Below, piece by piece: positions 1-10,086 of a DNA stretch of 64,000 bases. The notes under the pieces were generated by a model. It was not told the origin of the DNA. It saw only the letters and a list, made by a program, of their open reading frames with translations, and did no database searches. The translations under genes and the position numbers were made by a program. Positions within the stretch are counted from its first letter, which is position 1; each line of letters begins with the position of its first letter. This DNA comes from Hemerocallis citrina (Eukaryota; Streptophyta; Magnoliopsida; Asparagales; Asphodelaceae): the NCBI GenBank assembly GCA_017893485.1, contig CM030367.1:145441767-145505766 (forward strand), given 5' to 3'.

Positions 1-120
1 TGTGCCCAACAAGTTTGTGGGGTGGCAACTCTTTAATTGAGTTGATTTAGAAACTTTCGTTTGACCCCGACTAGTTTGGAGACAACTCTGAGATAGAGTT
101 GATGTAGAGATTGCCGTTTT
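1..120 (-). repeat. Type 1 tandem array, left fragment
   Basis: Two degenerate ~58-bp units with the phrases 'gagttgatgtagaga', 'ccgtttgaccccga' and 'agtttggag.caactct'. The array is cut at 120 by the inserted LTR and resumes at about 3491. Confidence 0.75.
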
Positions 121-3100
121 TGTAACACCCTGAATTCCAAATAAGACCAAATTCGAAGTTCCACAGGATATTTACACTTCTCTTCGTACAATTTTATAAG
201 GAAGTTTAAACTTTTATTACATCAAAGTTGCATCTTAAATTACATTTAAACAGCGGAAGTCATTTATAATAATTACAAGAATATAATGTACAGCACTTGA
301 AACATCCTTTAAGCAGTATGCATACTTAATCTTGTCAATCTCTTTATCCTGCATAGAAACTGTGGGCTCGTCAGTTCATTCAACTGATGCAAGCATATAA
401 AACATCAATTTTCTCCGACTTAGAAAACACACACTTCTCACAAACAAAACTACGGAGACTATCCTATAGATGTCGTACATGTTGAGTTGTGCACTTAGTC
501 CTTAATGCAGTGGTTATGTTATATGACACTATGGGTACTTGTTTGGATTCTATGCATCCCATGCTACATAGGTCCGAGGGCAAGCCCTTAATCATTCTTC
601 ATTTTATAGGATTCAATCCCTTGCCATGACTTAAACTACTACGGTAACTACGCTAAGTATCCTAGATGTTCTATGAACTACGAGTCCATGTCCAGACAAT
701 CTGGAGGGAGATCCCACGCACTGATATGACGCATTATACAGGCAATCTATGGACAATTCAGCCTCCATCGTGGAACGATGGCACCACCCGTAATCACCAA
801 ACATCTTTCAAGCATCGCCACCGGGACGATAATTCTGTAGTAGTGCTTACGCCGTGTCTTGACGCATCAACCAGGCAATCTGTGAATCACTCTCACACCG
901 CCAATCCGATGGCCCTCATACTCGTGTTTTTCTCTCACTTTTGTCACATCACCGCTATGTATCCAGTCCTTAATTATTTGAATCATGAATAAAATAAATC
1001 CCTGGAGTTAGCTCTTTCCTCTATACCGGTCTTAATCAACAATATGACCAACTTGGTCTTTCATCTCAATAGTTCATCTCAAAATAATTTATTCACTTGC
1101 CGGTAATAGGACTTAGCTACTCTCTAGTTCAAAATCTCATTTTATGTTCATAAATTGAGTATTCACACTCATCAATATTTTCATAAGTCATCATGATTTT
1201 CTTCATTTCAATTCATGTATTATTTTTTCACAATAATGAGACAAGATAATTTCATTTCACAATTTCTCGAATTACATATTTAATCTCATAATTTTTCTTT
1301 GCATTCACAAGTCTAAAATCTCATTTATATAACCCAATCGAAATTATCCACATTTGTATTAAATCTCGAATTCTCAAAATAATCTCACATAATTTTTCTT
1401 AAGGAAGAAAAATACATATTGCTTCAATTGTCACATTAATACCCTTATAATCTCTTTAATTTCGATCTACAATTTCTTAATCAATCCATAGATTTTTCCT
1501 AGATAAGTTCAAATTTATCTCAGGATAATTAACCTAATTTTAATAAATTAATTTCACAAAATAAATCATTTAAAAATATTCATTTTCCCCTAAAAAATCA
1601 AAAATAAAACCTTGGCCGAGCCAGGTTTCGAACCCGCACCAACAGCAGCAGCATGCGCTACAGTAACGTTACTGTGGCACAATGGCTGACCAAAGGGGAC
1701 AAGGCGCCCACGTGGTACAAGGGGGTCTTAATTCTTTTATACTCATGGTTCGATATTGGGTTATTTTCAAAGGAAAAAAAATAAAGAGTTTATGCCAAAA
1801 TTCGAACCTGTGACCTACTATAGTGACGTTTTGCACCCACTGACCAGAATGGACAGAGTGACTCACCCGTAGAGAAATATTTCCAATTTGTTTTGTACAA
1901 GACTGTAGTTATTCTAGTTTGTTTAAAAAAACTCATTTCTTTAAAAATGTAATTTGTTCCTCTTATAAACTAAATAAATTCATGATTCAAAACAAACAGT
2001 AAGTTAGGGGTTTATAGAGCCATTAAATTCTCATTTCTCATATAGAGTACCTCTCTTTTTATTCCTACATTTGTACATGAAAAATCACATAATGTTCTAT
2101 TAACAATTTCTTTTTCAAGGAGACATTTTTTCTTGATTTCTTTCAATCATAAATTAGTTCTTCTTTATTAAACTAAAAGTTTTTCTTCTTTCTTTTTGAT
2201 TAACACACAAATTGATGACCTCTTGAATTTGGCCTAAACAATAAAATGTTCATTTCTCTCAACAATTAACATACAACTTTAGAATTATTTAGTATCAATC
2301 ACACTAATCATAAATAAGCATAATTTACTAATCAATCTTATTTTGATAATATCGAGATTCTCACAATTTGTATTTTTCACATAAGCACATTTCTTAAAAT
2401 TGCACTTTTCCCATAAACGCAAATATTTCGACATGGAGAAACATTTATTCTAATTTAGCATGCTAGAGATATATCAAAATATCACAACAACAAACATACC
2501 ATTCAATCAATTTCACTTAGTCATTTCATGCAATTTCACATATGTTCCATTTTCACCTTAATCATGGTATTAACAAAGAGCAATATTCATCTATGTATTC
2601 TAGCATGATTAGTACACAACCTAGCATGATACTACTTAGAAGTTAGAGAAAATTTCTCACCTTATTTGGGGAGAAACAAATGTACTCCTAAGAACTCCTA
2701 GATTGATAAAAAAGAGGCCTTCTCCTCCTAGTTTGAGCCACCACGAATCGTCTCTTCCTAGCCTTGAAGCAAACTCGAGCCTCCCTTGCTCCTTGAAGAA
2801 AAACCGGCCACCAAGAGGATGAAGAACACACAATTGCAACTCTCAATCTTTTGAAGTCACTAATCTCTCAATCTTTTGCTCTCTAATTGTATTTCTTTAT
2901 CTTTCTCTTTTGATATAGATTAGGTGTAAGTATACTAAGGTAGGGAAGGGGGGTATTTATACAAATTTTTAATGAGAATGGAAGGCTAGAATTAGATCAA
3001 GTGGTTAAGGATCAAGAGCCTAGATGAATTAGGGAGTTGCCATAACTTCCCATGATGGAATAACCACTCCTCCACTTCATCCACTCTCCTTCTCCACTCA

Positions 3101-3490
3101 TGCACAATCCGGCCAATGCTAAAGGGCGTTCTTTGCACACTCTAGTGCATGCACGAGCTACCCTAGTGTCCCCCCACTTACAAGTTGTACATGTTAGTTT
3201 AATTAATTATCTATTATTTGAGTCTACACTGCAAGTTAGGCTAAAATAAAGAAGAATTAAATTACATGGGCTAACTAATGGGCCAAGAGACCATGGGCTC
3301 TACTAATTTAATTAATTAATTAACTAATGTGGGCTACAAAGAGAAAAATTAGGCTTAGGATTAAATTAGGATTTCTAAAAAGAGATTAAATGGGGATTAC
3401 TTGTTTATGAAATATTTTTAGAGAAATGCATGCATAAATTGCACGTGCACAACACGTAAATTCAAACAACTCCAAATATAAAATAAGATT
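121..3490 (+). mobile_element. Long LTR (probably solo) of a Ty3/gypsy-like family
   Basis: The segment starts TGTAACACCC exactly where the type 1 array is interrupted, and the array resumes after about 3490. Its opening is the same family as the solo LTR at 38584-41234 (minus): both have the phrase 'GAATTCCAAATA' right after the TGTAAC-like start, a 'aaactgtgggctcgtcagttcattcaactga'-like block, and an internal tRNA-like B-box motif in antisense. No gag, pol, PBS or second LTR is seen, so a solo LTR is the simplest reading. The right boundary is uncertain by some tens of bases because no clean duplication is visible (left flank GTTTT, right junction GATTT). AT-rich throughout; no gene is supported in it. 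Confidence 0.6.
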
Positions 3491-4800
3491 TGAAAATCCT
3501 GGCGAGTTTAGAGAAGCAACTCTTTGACTGAGTTGATTTAGAAATTACCGTTTGATCCCGACGAGTTTGGAGAGGCAACTCATAGTGGAGCTAAGTTGGA
3601 ACTTGTTGTTTGATTCCAGCAAGTTTAAAGAGGTTACTCCTTGATCGAGTTGATTTGGAACTTGTTGTTTGATCTCAGTAAGTTTAGAGGGAACTCTATA
3701 ATAGAGTTGAGCTTCAACTTGCTATTTGATCCCAACAAGTTTGGAATGAACTCTGTGGTAGAATTGAGTGTTGAACTTGCCGTTTGCGCCCAACAAGTTT
3801 TGCCAGTCAGCACTTTGATTGAGTTGACGTAGAAACTACCGTTTGACCCTGGCGAAATTTGGAGAGACAACCAGTAGTGGGGTTGGTGTAGAAACTGCCG
3901 TTTGATCCTGATAAGTTTAGAGGCAATACTGAGATAGAGTTGATGTAGAGACTACCATTTGATACCGTCGAGTTTACAGGGAGAGCTATGAGATAAAGAT
4001 GAGCTTGAACTTGCTGTTTGGCCCCAGCAAGTTTATAGAGGTAACTCCTTTATCGAGTTGATTAAGAAACTTATGTTTGATCCCGACGAGTTGAGAGAGA
4101 CAACTCGTAGTGGAGCTGGTCGTTGAACTTGTTGTTTGTCCCTAACAAGTTTGTAGAAGCAACTTCGTGACAGAGTTGAACATTTGAATCTGCTGTTTGC
4201 ACCCTGTGATTTTTGAGGCAACCCTGAGATATAGTTGATGTAGAGACTACTATTTGATCCAGGCGAGTTTGGAGAGAACTCTGTGATAGAGTTGTGTGTT
4301 TGAACCCGCCGTTTGTGCCCAGTGAGTTTATAAAGGCAACTCTTTGACGAAGTCGGATGTCTGAGCTTGCCGTTTGCTCTCGGCAAGTCTGTAGAGAACT
4401 CTGTGACGGAGTTGGAGGTTTGAGCTTGCCATTTGCGCCGGGCTAGTTAATAGTGAATCCCATGATAGGGTCGGATGTTTGAGCTTGCCGTTTGTGCTCG
4501 ACAAGTTTAGAGAGACAGCTCTTTGACTGAGTTGATATAGAGCTCGCTGTTTGGTCCTAGCAAGTTTGGAGGGACAACTCAGTGACGGAGTTGTGCGTAG
4601 AGCTGGCCATTTGACCCGACAAGCTTATAGTGAGGATTATGAGACAAAGTTGGTCGTAGAACTCCCCATTTTGATCGCTGAACTCACTGTTTGTGCCCAG
4701 CAATTTTTGTAGAGACAAACTTAAAGACAGAACTGGAACTTACTGTTGCGTCCAGCAAGATTTGTAAGGACAATTTTAGGCCGGTGTTGGATGCCAAGCC
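3491..4800 (-). repeat. Type 1 degenerate tandem array (~55-62 bp unit), copy A
   Basis: About 22 units of a degenerate monomer with plus-strand consensus phrases 'gagttgagcttgaacttgc', 'cgtttgatccc' and 'gcaagtttagagagg'. The same array appears in reverse complement in copy B (about 43270-44880). Short open frames cross it on both strands, but their peptides only restate the monomer, so no coding claim is made. Confidence 0.8.
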
Positions 4801-4829
4801 TATTGCATGGAGATGAGGGGTTGTTAGAA

Positions 4830-6000
4830 AGACTCTAGCAATTAGCAGGGCGTTGTACTTGCTATTTGAAGTGAACGAGTTATTTGAGAGAACTTGAGCA
4901 AAGACCAAGGCGTCGAACTCATTGTGTAAAGCCAACGAGCAGTTGATGGAGCTCAAGTGGCAATCAAAGCATAGAACTCATCGTTTGGAGCCAACGAGCT
5001 GTTGACGGAGTTCGAGCAAAGAAAAGGTGTTGAACTCGTGGTTTGGAGCCAACAAGTTATTGGTGAAGCTCGTGCGGAGAGCAAGGCATTGGGGCCAACG
5101 AGTTATAGATGGAGCTCATGCAGAGAGTAGAGCGTTGAACTCGTTGTTCGGAGCCAACAAGTTGTAGACGGAGCTCATGCAGGGAGCAGAGCATTGAGCT
5201 CGTTGTTTGGAGCCAACGAGTTGTTGATAGAGCTCATTCTAAGAGCAGAGCATTGAACTCGTTGTTTGGAACCAACATGTTATTGACGAAGCCTGAGCGA
5301 AGAACAAGGCATTGAACTTGTTGTTCGAGATTAACGAGTTGTTGATGGAGCTCTTTCTGAGAGCAGAGCATTACGCTCGTTGTTTGGAGCCAATGAGCTA
5401 TTTGGTAGAGCTTGAGCGAAGACCAAGGCATTGTACTCGTTGTTTGGAGCCAACGAGTTCTTGATAGAGCTCAAGCGGTGAGCAGAGCATTGAAATTGTT
5501 GTTTGGAACCAAAGAGTTGTTGACGAAGCCTGAGCAAAGAGCAGTGCATTGAACTCGTTGCTTAGAGCCAACAAGTAGTTGACGGAGCTAAAGCGGTAAT
5601 CAGAGCGTAGAACTCGTTGTTTGGAGCCAACAAGCTATTTGGTGGAGCTTGAGCGAAGACCAAGGCATTGAACTCGTTGTTCGGAGTCAACAAGTTATTG
5701 ATAGAGCTCAAGAGGTGAGCAGAATGTTGAACTCTTTGTTTGGAGCCAACGAGCTAGTTGGTGGAGCTTAAGCGAAGACCACGGCAATGAACTCGTTGTT
5801 CGGGGTCAACGAGTTATTGATGCAGCCTGAGTAGAGAGTAGAGCGTTGAACTCGTCGTTTGGGGCCAACGAGTTTTCGATGGAGCTCAAGCAGAGAGCAG
5901 AGCGGTGAACTCATAGTTTGATGTTGACGAGTAGTTGGCCGGAGCAACTCAAGTGGCGTCATAGCACCGAACTCATTTTTCGAGTGAATGAGTTGTGGGT
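4830..6000 (-). repeat. Type 2 degenerate tandem array (~58-60 bp unit), copy A
   Basis: About 20 units with phrases 'gaactcgttgtttggagcc', 'aacgagttgttgat' and 'ggagctcaagcagagagcaga'. It adjoins the type 1 array and keeps its register and monomer length: 'gttgaact.g..gtttg..cc.a.caagtt' is common to both. Types 1 and 2 are therefore probably diverged arrays of one ancestral monomer. The copy B counterpart is at about 42085-43240 in reverse complement. Confidence 0.8.
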
Positions 6001-6780
6001 ATTCTGAATCTTCTTAATAATGAAGTGAAGTCACTTGTGTTTGTTCAGCGTTAAGGTTATTCCATTCTTCTCTCTGCTGACACAGAACTGCGTACATCAA
6101 ACGAGGTCCTTGGGACATAGAGCTTGCTCTCCTTCGTGATACGTTGTGCTTGACAGAGTTGGGACTCTCCCGTTCGCACAGCACTTTAAGCGAGATGGAG
6201 TTGGAGCTTGCTCAAGTGAAGGTGGTCAGATAAACCTGGATCTTGCCTGCCTAAGGAAGACTTGTCTTGAATTCCATCATCAAGAGTTGAGGCGGCCCTA
6301 TGGAGCTGTTAGCTGGTAGGAGGTTGGTGAAGAGTTTTGTTTATCTTAGGTAGAGCATCTCTCCAGTGTGTAGCTGGAAGAACAAATTTCATGACAGTTT
6401 GTTGTACAGTGTTCGCACAACTTTTGGTAGCAATTTGTAGATGTGAAACGTAGACTCATTCTAATTATGCTGTTGTAATGAGACTTGTAGTTTGTGGAAT
6501 AAGAAGTCTTCTACGTGTCGGTTTCTTATCCTGTGATTCATCGTCTTGGGGGTTGGCTAGTGGTATGAGCTGCTCTTGGGGAGAGTTAAACTCTGGACTA
6601 GCCATTTTATATTTGTAGATGTTTGTAGTGGTACTGGATCTGAACATATGGGTTTGTGATAGTTCTGTGATTTGAAGAACTCCTTTCATATGCTTGATCA
6701 TTGCGGTCATGGTTGATATGCCATCGACCGGGCTCTTTGTAGCTAAATAACTGGGCCTCAAGTCTGTTGTGTATAGCTAA
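6001..6780 (-). other. Non-repetitive spacer between arrays, copy A
   Basis: A roughly 780-bp unique spacer between the type 2 and type 3 arrays. About 190 bp of it (6465-6660, minus) aligns to copy B at 41420-41620 without frameshift. By eye, nucleotide identity (low 80s percent) is not below amino-acid identity, so no purifying selection on a protein is indicated. It is a shared internal segment of the element family with no recognised function. Confidence 0.55.
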
Positions 6781-6789
6781 CGAACTGCC

Positions 6790-7560
6790 GACGGTGTATG
6801 ACAGAGTTCGGCATTGCTTTGTCTTGAACTCAGTTTGTTGTAGGGACAACTCTGAAGGAGAGTTGTTTTCCAAACTTGCTGTATGTGTCCTCTGACAAAT
6901 TGTGATAGTCACATCGAGTAGAGAGTTGAACTCTAAGTGTTGCTTTTTACAAGTGATACTGGAGTAACTCCGATCCATGATTTGGACCTCTTAATCTGTC
7001 TTTGAGGGATTGTAACTAGTTTCAGGAACAGATCGAATAACGAGTTGAACTCTGAACGTGTGTAATTACTGGTTGCGAGAGTAACTCTGAGCCATAGGTA
7101 TGGATTTCGAATTTTTCAGTTTTTGTATTGACAGGTTGCAGGAGCAGATCGAATGGTGAGTTGAACTCTAAACGTGCTTATTTGCAGGTTGCGAAAGTAA
7201 CTCTGAGCCATGGGTATGGACTCCGAACCGGTCGTAGAGGCGCTAACGGATTGCAAGAGCAGATCGAATGGCGAAGCCCACTCCGAACTTGCTTCTTTGC
7301 AAATTGCGAGTCTCTTCGAGCCATGGGTATTGACTCCGAATCTGTCTTATGGAAAGCTTGTAACGAGTGTTTAGCACTGCTCTAGGTGTAATTTTGGCGT
7401 TTAGCTTGTTGTTTGCTTTAATGAATTAACAGGTTGTAGGAGCAGATCGAATGGTGAAGCGTACTCTGAACTTGCTTCATTGCAAATTGTTGGAGTAACT
7501 TCGCACCATGGGTACGGACTCTGAACCCGTCTTGAAGGAAGCTTTTAATAGTTTTTAGTG
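6790..7560 (-). repeat. Type 3 tandem array (~114 bp unit), copy A
   Basis: Units are marked by 'agcagatcgaatgg' at about 7028, 7145, 7258 and 7441, and by 'gagccatgggtatgga' between them. Spacing is 114-115 bp, with one longer gap. The reverse-complement counterpart in copy B is at 38060-38583, with markers at about 38144, 38260, 38374 and 38495. Confidence 0.8.
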
Positions 7561-7639
7561 CCATTTTTGTGTATAAGTTTGGTACTCGACTCATTGTATG
7601 CAACCGTAGAGTAATACAAGAGTTTTGCAAAAATTCATA

Positions 7640-7780
7640 CTACATTTTATTGAAAAATAAAACTAAGTGGCTACTCTAGTGGATGGCCGTTATTACAAAT
7701 TGAGAAAAATTGCTGGGAAATAAAACCAAGCAGTTGCTCTAGTGGCTGGCCGTTATTACAAATTGAGAAAATTTGCTATT
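7640..7780 (-). repeat. Short direct repeat (~70 bp, two copies)
   Basis: The phrases 'ctctagtggatggccgtt' and 'attacaaattgagaaaa' occur at about 7674-7712 and again at about 7739-7776. The pair sits between the protease remnant and the type 3 array of copy A. The rest of 7561-8040 holds no recognisable gene. Confidence 0.6.
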
Positions 7781-8039
7781 ATTATTAAGAGAGGACGTTT
7801 AAGATGCCCACATTCACCTTCACAAGGTGCTCTACTTTCCAAGTTCTGCTGATATCTCCTTGCCCCCCTGGGTCTTCGAGTTGATGAGCCGTTAGGCGAA
7901 CAACTTGGTAGACCTTGCATGGATTTGCTTGTTTTGGAGAAAAAACCCATTGTTTTCCATAGAGAAAGAGAAACCTTTTGATGCACCAATGTGTTTAGGC
8001 AAGATTATTTATTTTCATTGAATGAACGGAGTGGCTTCG

Positions 8040-8800
8040 GGCGAGAGATTCAGGTTTTTATTGTGTTATGATGAGAACTAGTTTGGACCTGGTGAGAGAT
8101 GATGTAGTGGGTTTGGAATTTCTTGGTAGAGTTGTTTATGGCAGTGGCTTCAAGCTCGTTTACAGTTTTTGAATTATCGTCATTGCCTTCTGGCGGTAGT
8201 TCTATGGTGTCAAGAGGGAGAACCGAGCTGTGTAGCATGCTTGTGCTGCCTGTTGGCTCCCTACAACTTGGCCTATGCCAGCTACTATTGGGAACTTCAT
8301 TTTCATGTGGAAGGCGGAGGCAACTACATGGAAGGCCGCTAGGCCGAGACGACCGAATATAGCGTTGTATGCGGCTTTGACATTGACTACCACAAAGTCC
8401 AATGCTTTCGTCCGAATAGCGGGGGTTTTTCCTGCTGTCACATCCAGTGTGGCGACTCCTACTTGAACGGGGACACTGGAGAATCTGCGGAGTGTATAAC
8501 CTTCTGGCTTGAGTCGGTCTTAAGAGAGCTTCAGAGCCCCTAATGTGGCCATGAAGAGGATGTTAATTGAGCTACCGTTGTCCACCAGGATGCGGCGTAC
8601 TTCATAATTTACCATGCAAAGGTTTATGACAAATGCGTCGCAATGAGGTGTTCGGACGTTTTCTAAGTCCTTATCGGAGTAGGATATCAGGACCCTGGTG
8701 CGTTTGGCAGGCAGACTGTTATCAATGGAGTTGACTTCTCTGACGAAAGCTTTGTGGGAGGAGTTGGAATCTCCCCCTGTCAACGACCATGTTTTCATAT
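8040..8800 (-). pseudogene. Protease (PR) remnant of copy A
   Basis: The minus strand encodes an aspartic protease of retropepsin type. The motif ILVDNGSS lies near 8570-8595, followed downstream by VVNVKAAYNAIFGRLGL and MKMKFPI at 8440-8280. Both blocks match the protease region of element C (DNGSS at 49401, VVNVKAAYNAIL at about 49600). The frame is broken between about 8520 and 8441. Past the SVLPLDTIELPPEG block (about 8232-8190), which matches the linker preceding RT in element C, homology stops near 8120. This is the point where pol has been lost in the family. Confidence 0.75.
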
Positions 8801-8869
8801 TCTTGCGATTCGTATGGCCTCTTTTGATGCTTATTAGCCTCCTGGGGCAGAGGATTTCCGGCGTCGTTG

Positions 8870-10086
8870 TCCTTCTGAACGAAGTTGGAGAGATAGCCCC
8901 TGCAAATCAGGGCTTCTATTTCTTCTCTAAGGGCTCAACAGTTGTCAGTAGTGTGTTCATGACCTCTGTGAAATGCGCACCACTTATTTTGTCTCTTCTT
9001 CTGCTAAACGTTAACATCCTTGGGGGGGGGATTATCCTGTCCTTCTCAACTTCCATGAGAATGTATGATACGCTTGCATTGAGAGGGATGAACTTGTCGA
9101 AGCGTGACACTAGAATTGGACGGAAATGACTTGCATCGTTTTACTGAAATTTCCTGGGTTCTTCCTCATTTTTATTCTTTCATTTGTTCGCGGAAGATGA
9201 ATCATTTTTGCCTTGAGGATAGAGAGCTTCCTCGACCCTGATATACTTGTCACTCCTTTTTCAGGTGCTCAGTGAAACTTTTCGGTGGCTTTTTTGCGAG
9301 GGAAGCCTTCAGGTCTTTGTTAGTGACGTTGTGGAGGAAAGCTGTAGCCGCCACTGAAGTGTTCAAGGAGGAAATCAAACTTGCTTCAGTTGTAAAGTGT
9401 TTGACAAAATCTTTCAGCATTTCTCCATCTCTTTGTTTTAGTTCCAATAGGAAAACACTTGCCTTTTCAGTTCTCCGGCTAGTAACGAAGTGTGCAATGA
9501 AAAGTTCCTCGAGCTGATCGAATAAGAATATTGACTCTGGAGTCAGGCGCGAATACCATTCCCTTATTGATCCTTTCAGTGTTGCGGAAAATGTTCGACA
9601 CATGAGCACATCAGTGGCGTTATAGACCATCATTAGTGTTTTGAAGCTCGCAACATGGTCTGTCGGGTCTGATTCTCCATTGTAGGATTCAAATTGAGGA
9701 GCTTTGAAGTCCCTTGGAACGGGTGTATGGAGGATGGTTTTTCTGAAGGGAGATTGACTAGGGCGGTAGGCCCTACTGGAGCATTTCTCTCGTTCTTCAT
9801 CTGTTCTAGACGATTTTCTACTTCTTGGATACAGCGAAGGACTTGGTCGTCCTTCCCCCGGTACCCAGTTGATTCGGTGGATCCTTCGTTAGGGGGTTGG
9901 CCCAGATCTTGACTTCCTTGGATAGCATGGAAGATGTGGAGCTTGAACTTATCCAATTCGACCCTATTGACTAGGGCATTTTGCTCTCAGTTCTGTACAG
10001 GAAGCCTTTGACTCTCATGAGTTGGGTTCCTCATTGTTGGATGCCCCCTGTGAGAAGAGGATTGCCTTGATCTCTGTCTACGAAAA
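8870..10086 (-). pseudogene. gag remnant of copy A (C-terminal part and zinc knuckle)
   Basis: On the minus strand, 9956-9633 encodes the start of the capsid region (MDKFKLHIFHAIQG...) and 9633-9250 the typical plant gypsy gag segment (LMCRTFSATLKGSIREWY, FDQLEELFIAHFV, LLELKQRDGE). At about 9000-8950 a knuckle of the form CxFHxxxxHxxxxxC (CAFHRGHEHTTDNC) is followed by a stop and then ALREEIEALI. Element C has the same layout. The frame is interrupted by stops and at least one frameshift. The gag start lies 11 kb away, at 21400, because the Tekay element inserted at 10087. Confidence 0.75.

Noticed and set aside
1615..1645. Possible tRNA gene
   Set aside because: Only a B box is seen; no acceptor stem, anticodon arm or A box at proper spacing.
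3634..7630. Many open frames of 60-120 codons on the minus strand in the tandem arrays
   Set aside because: Their peptides simply repeat the monomer, appear in several frames, and are not conserved in frame between copies A and B.
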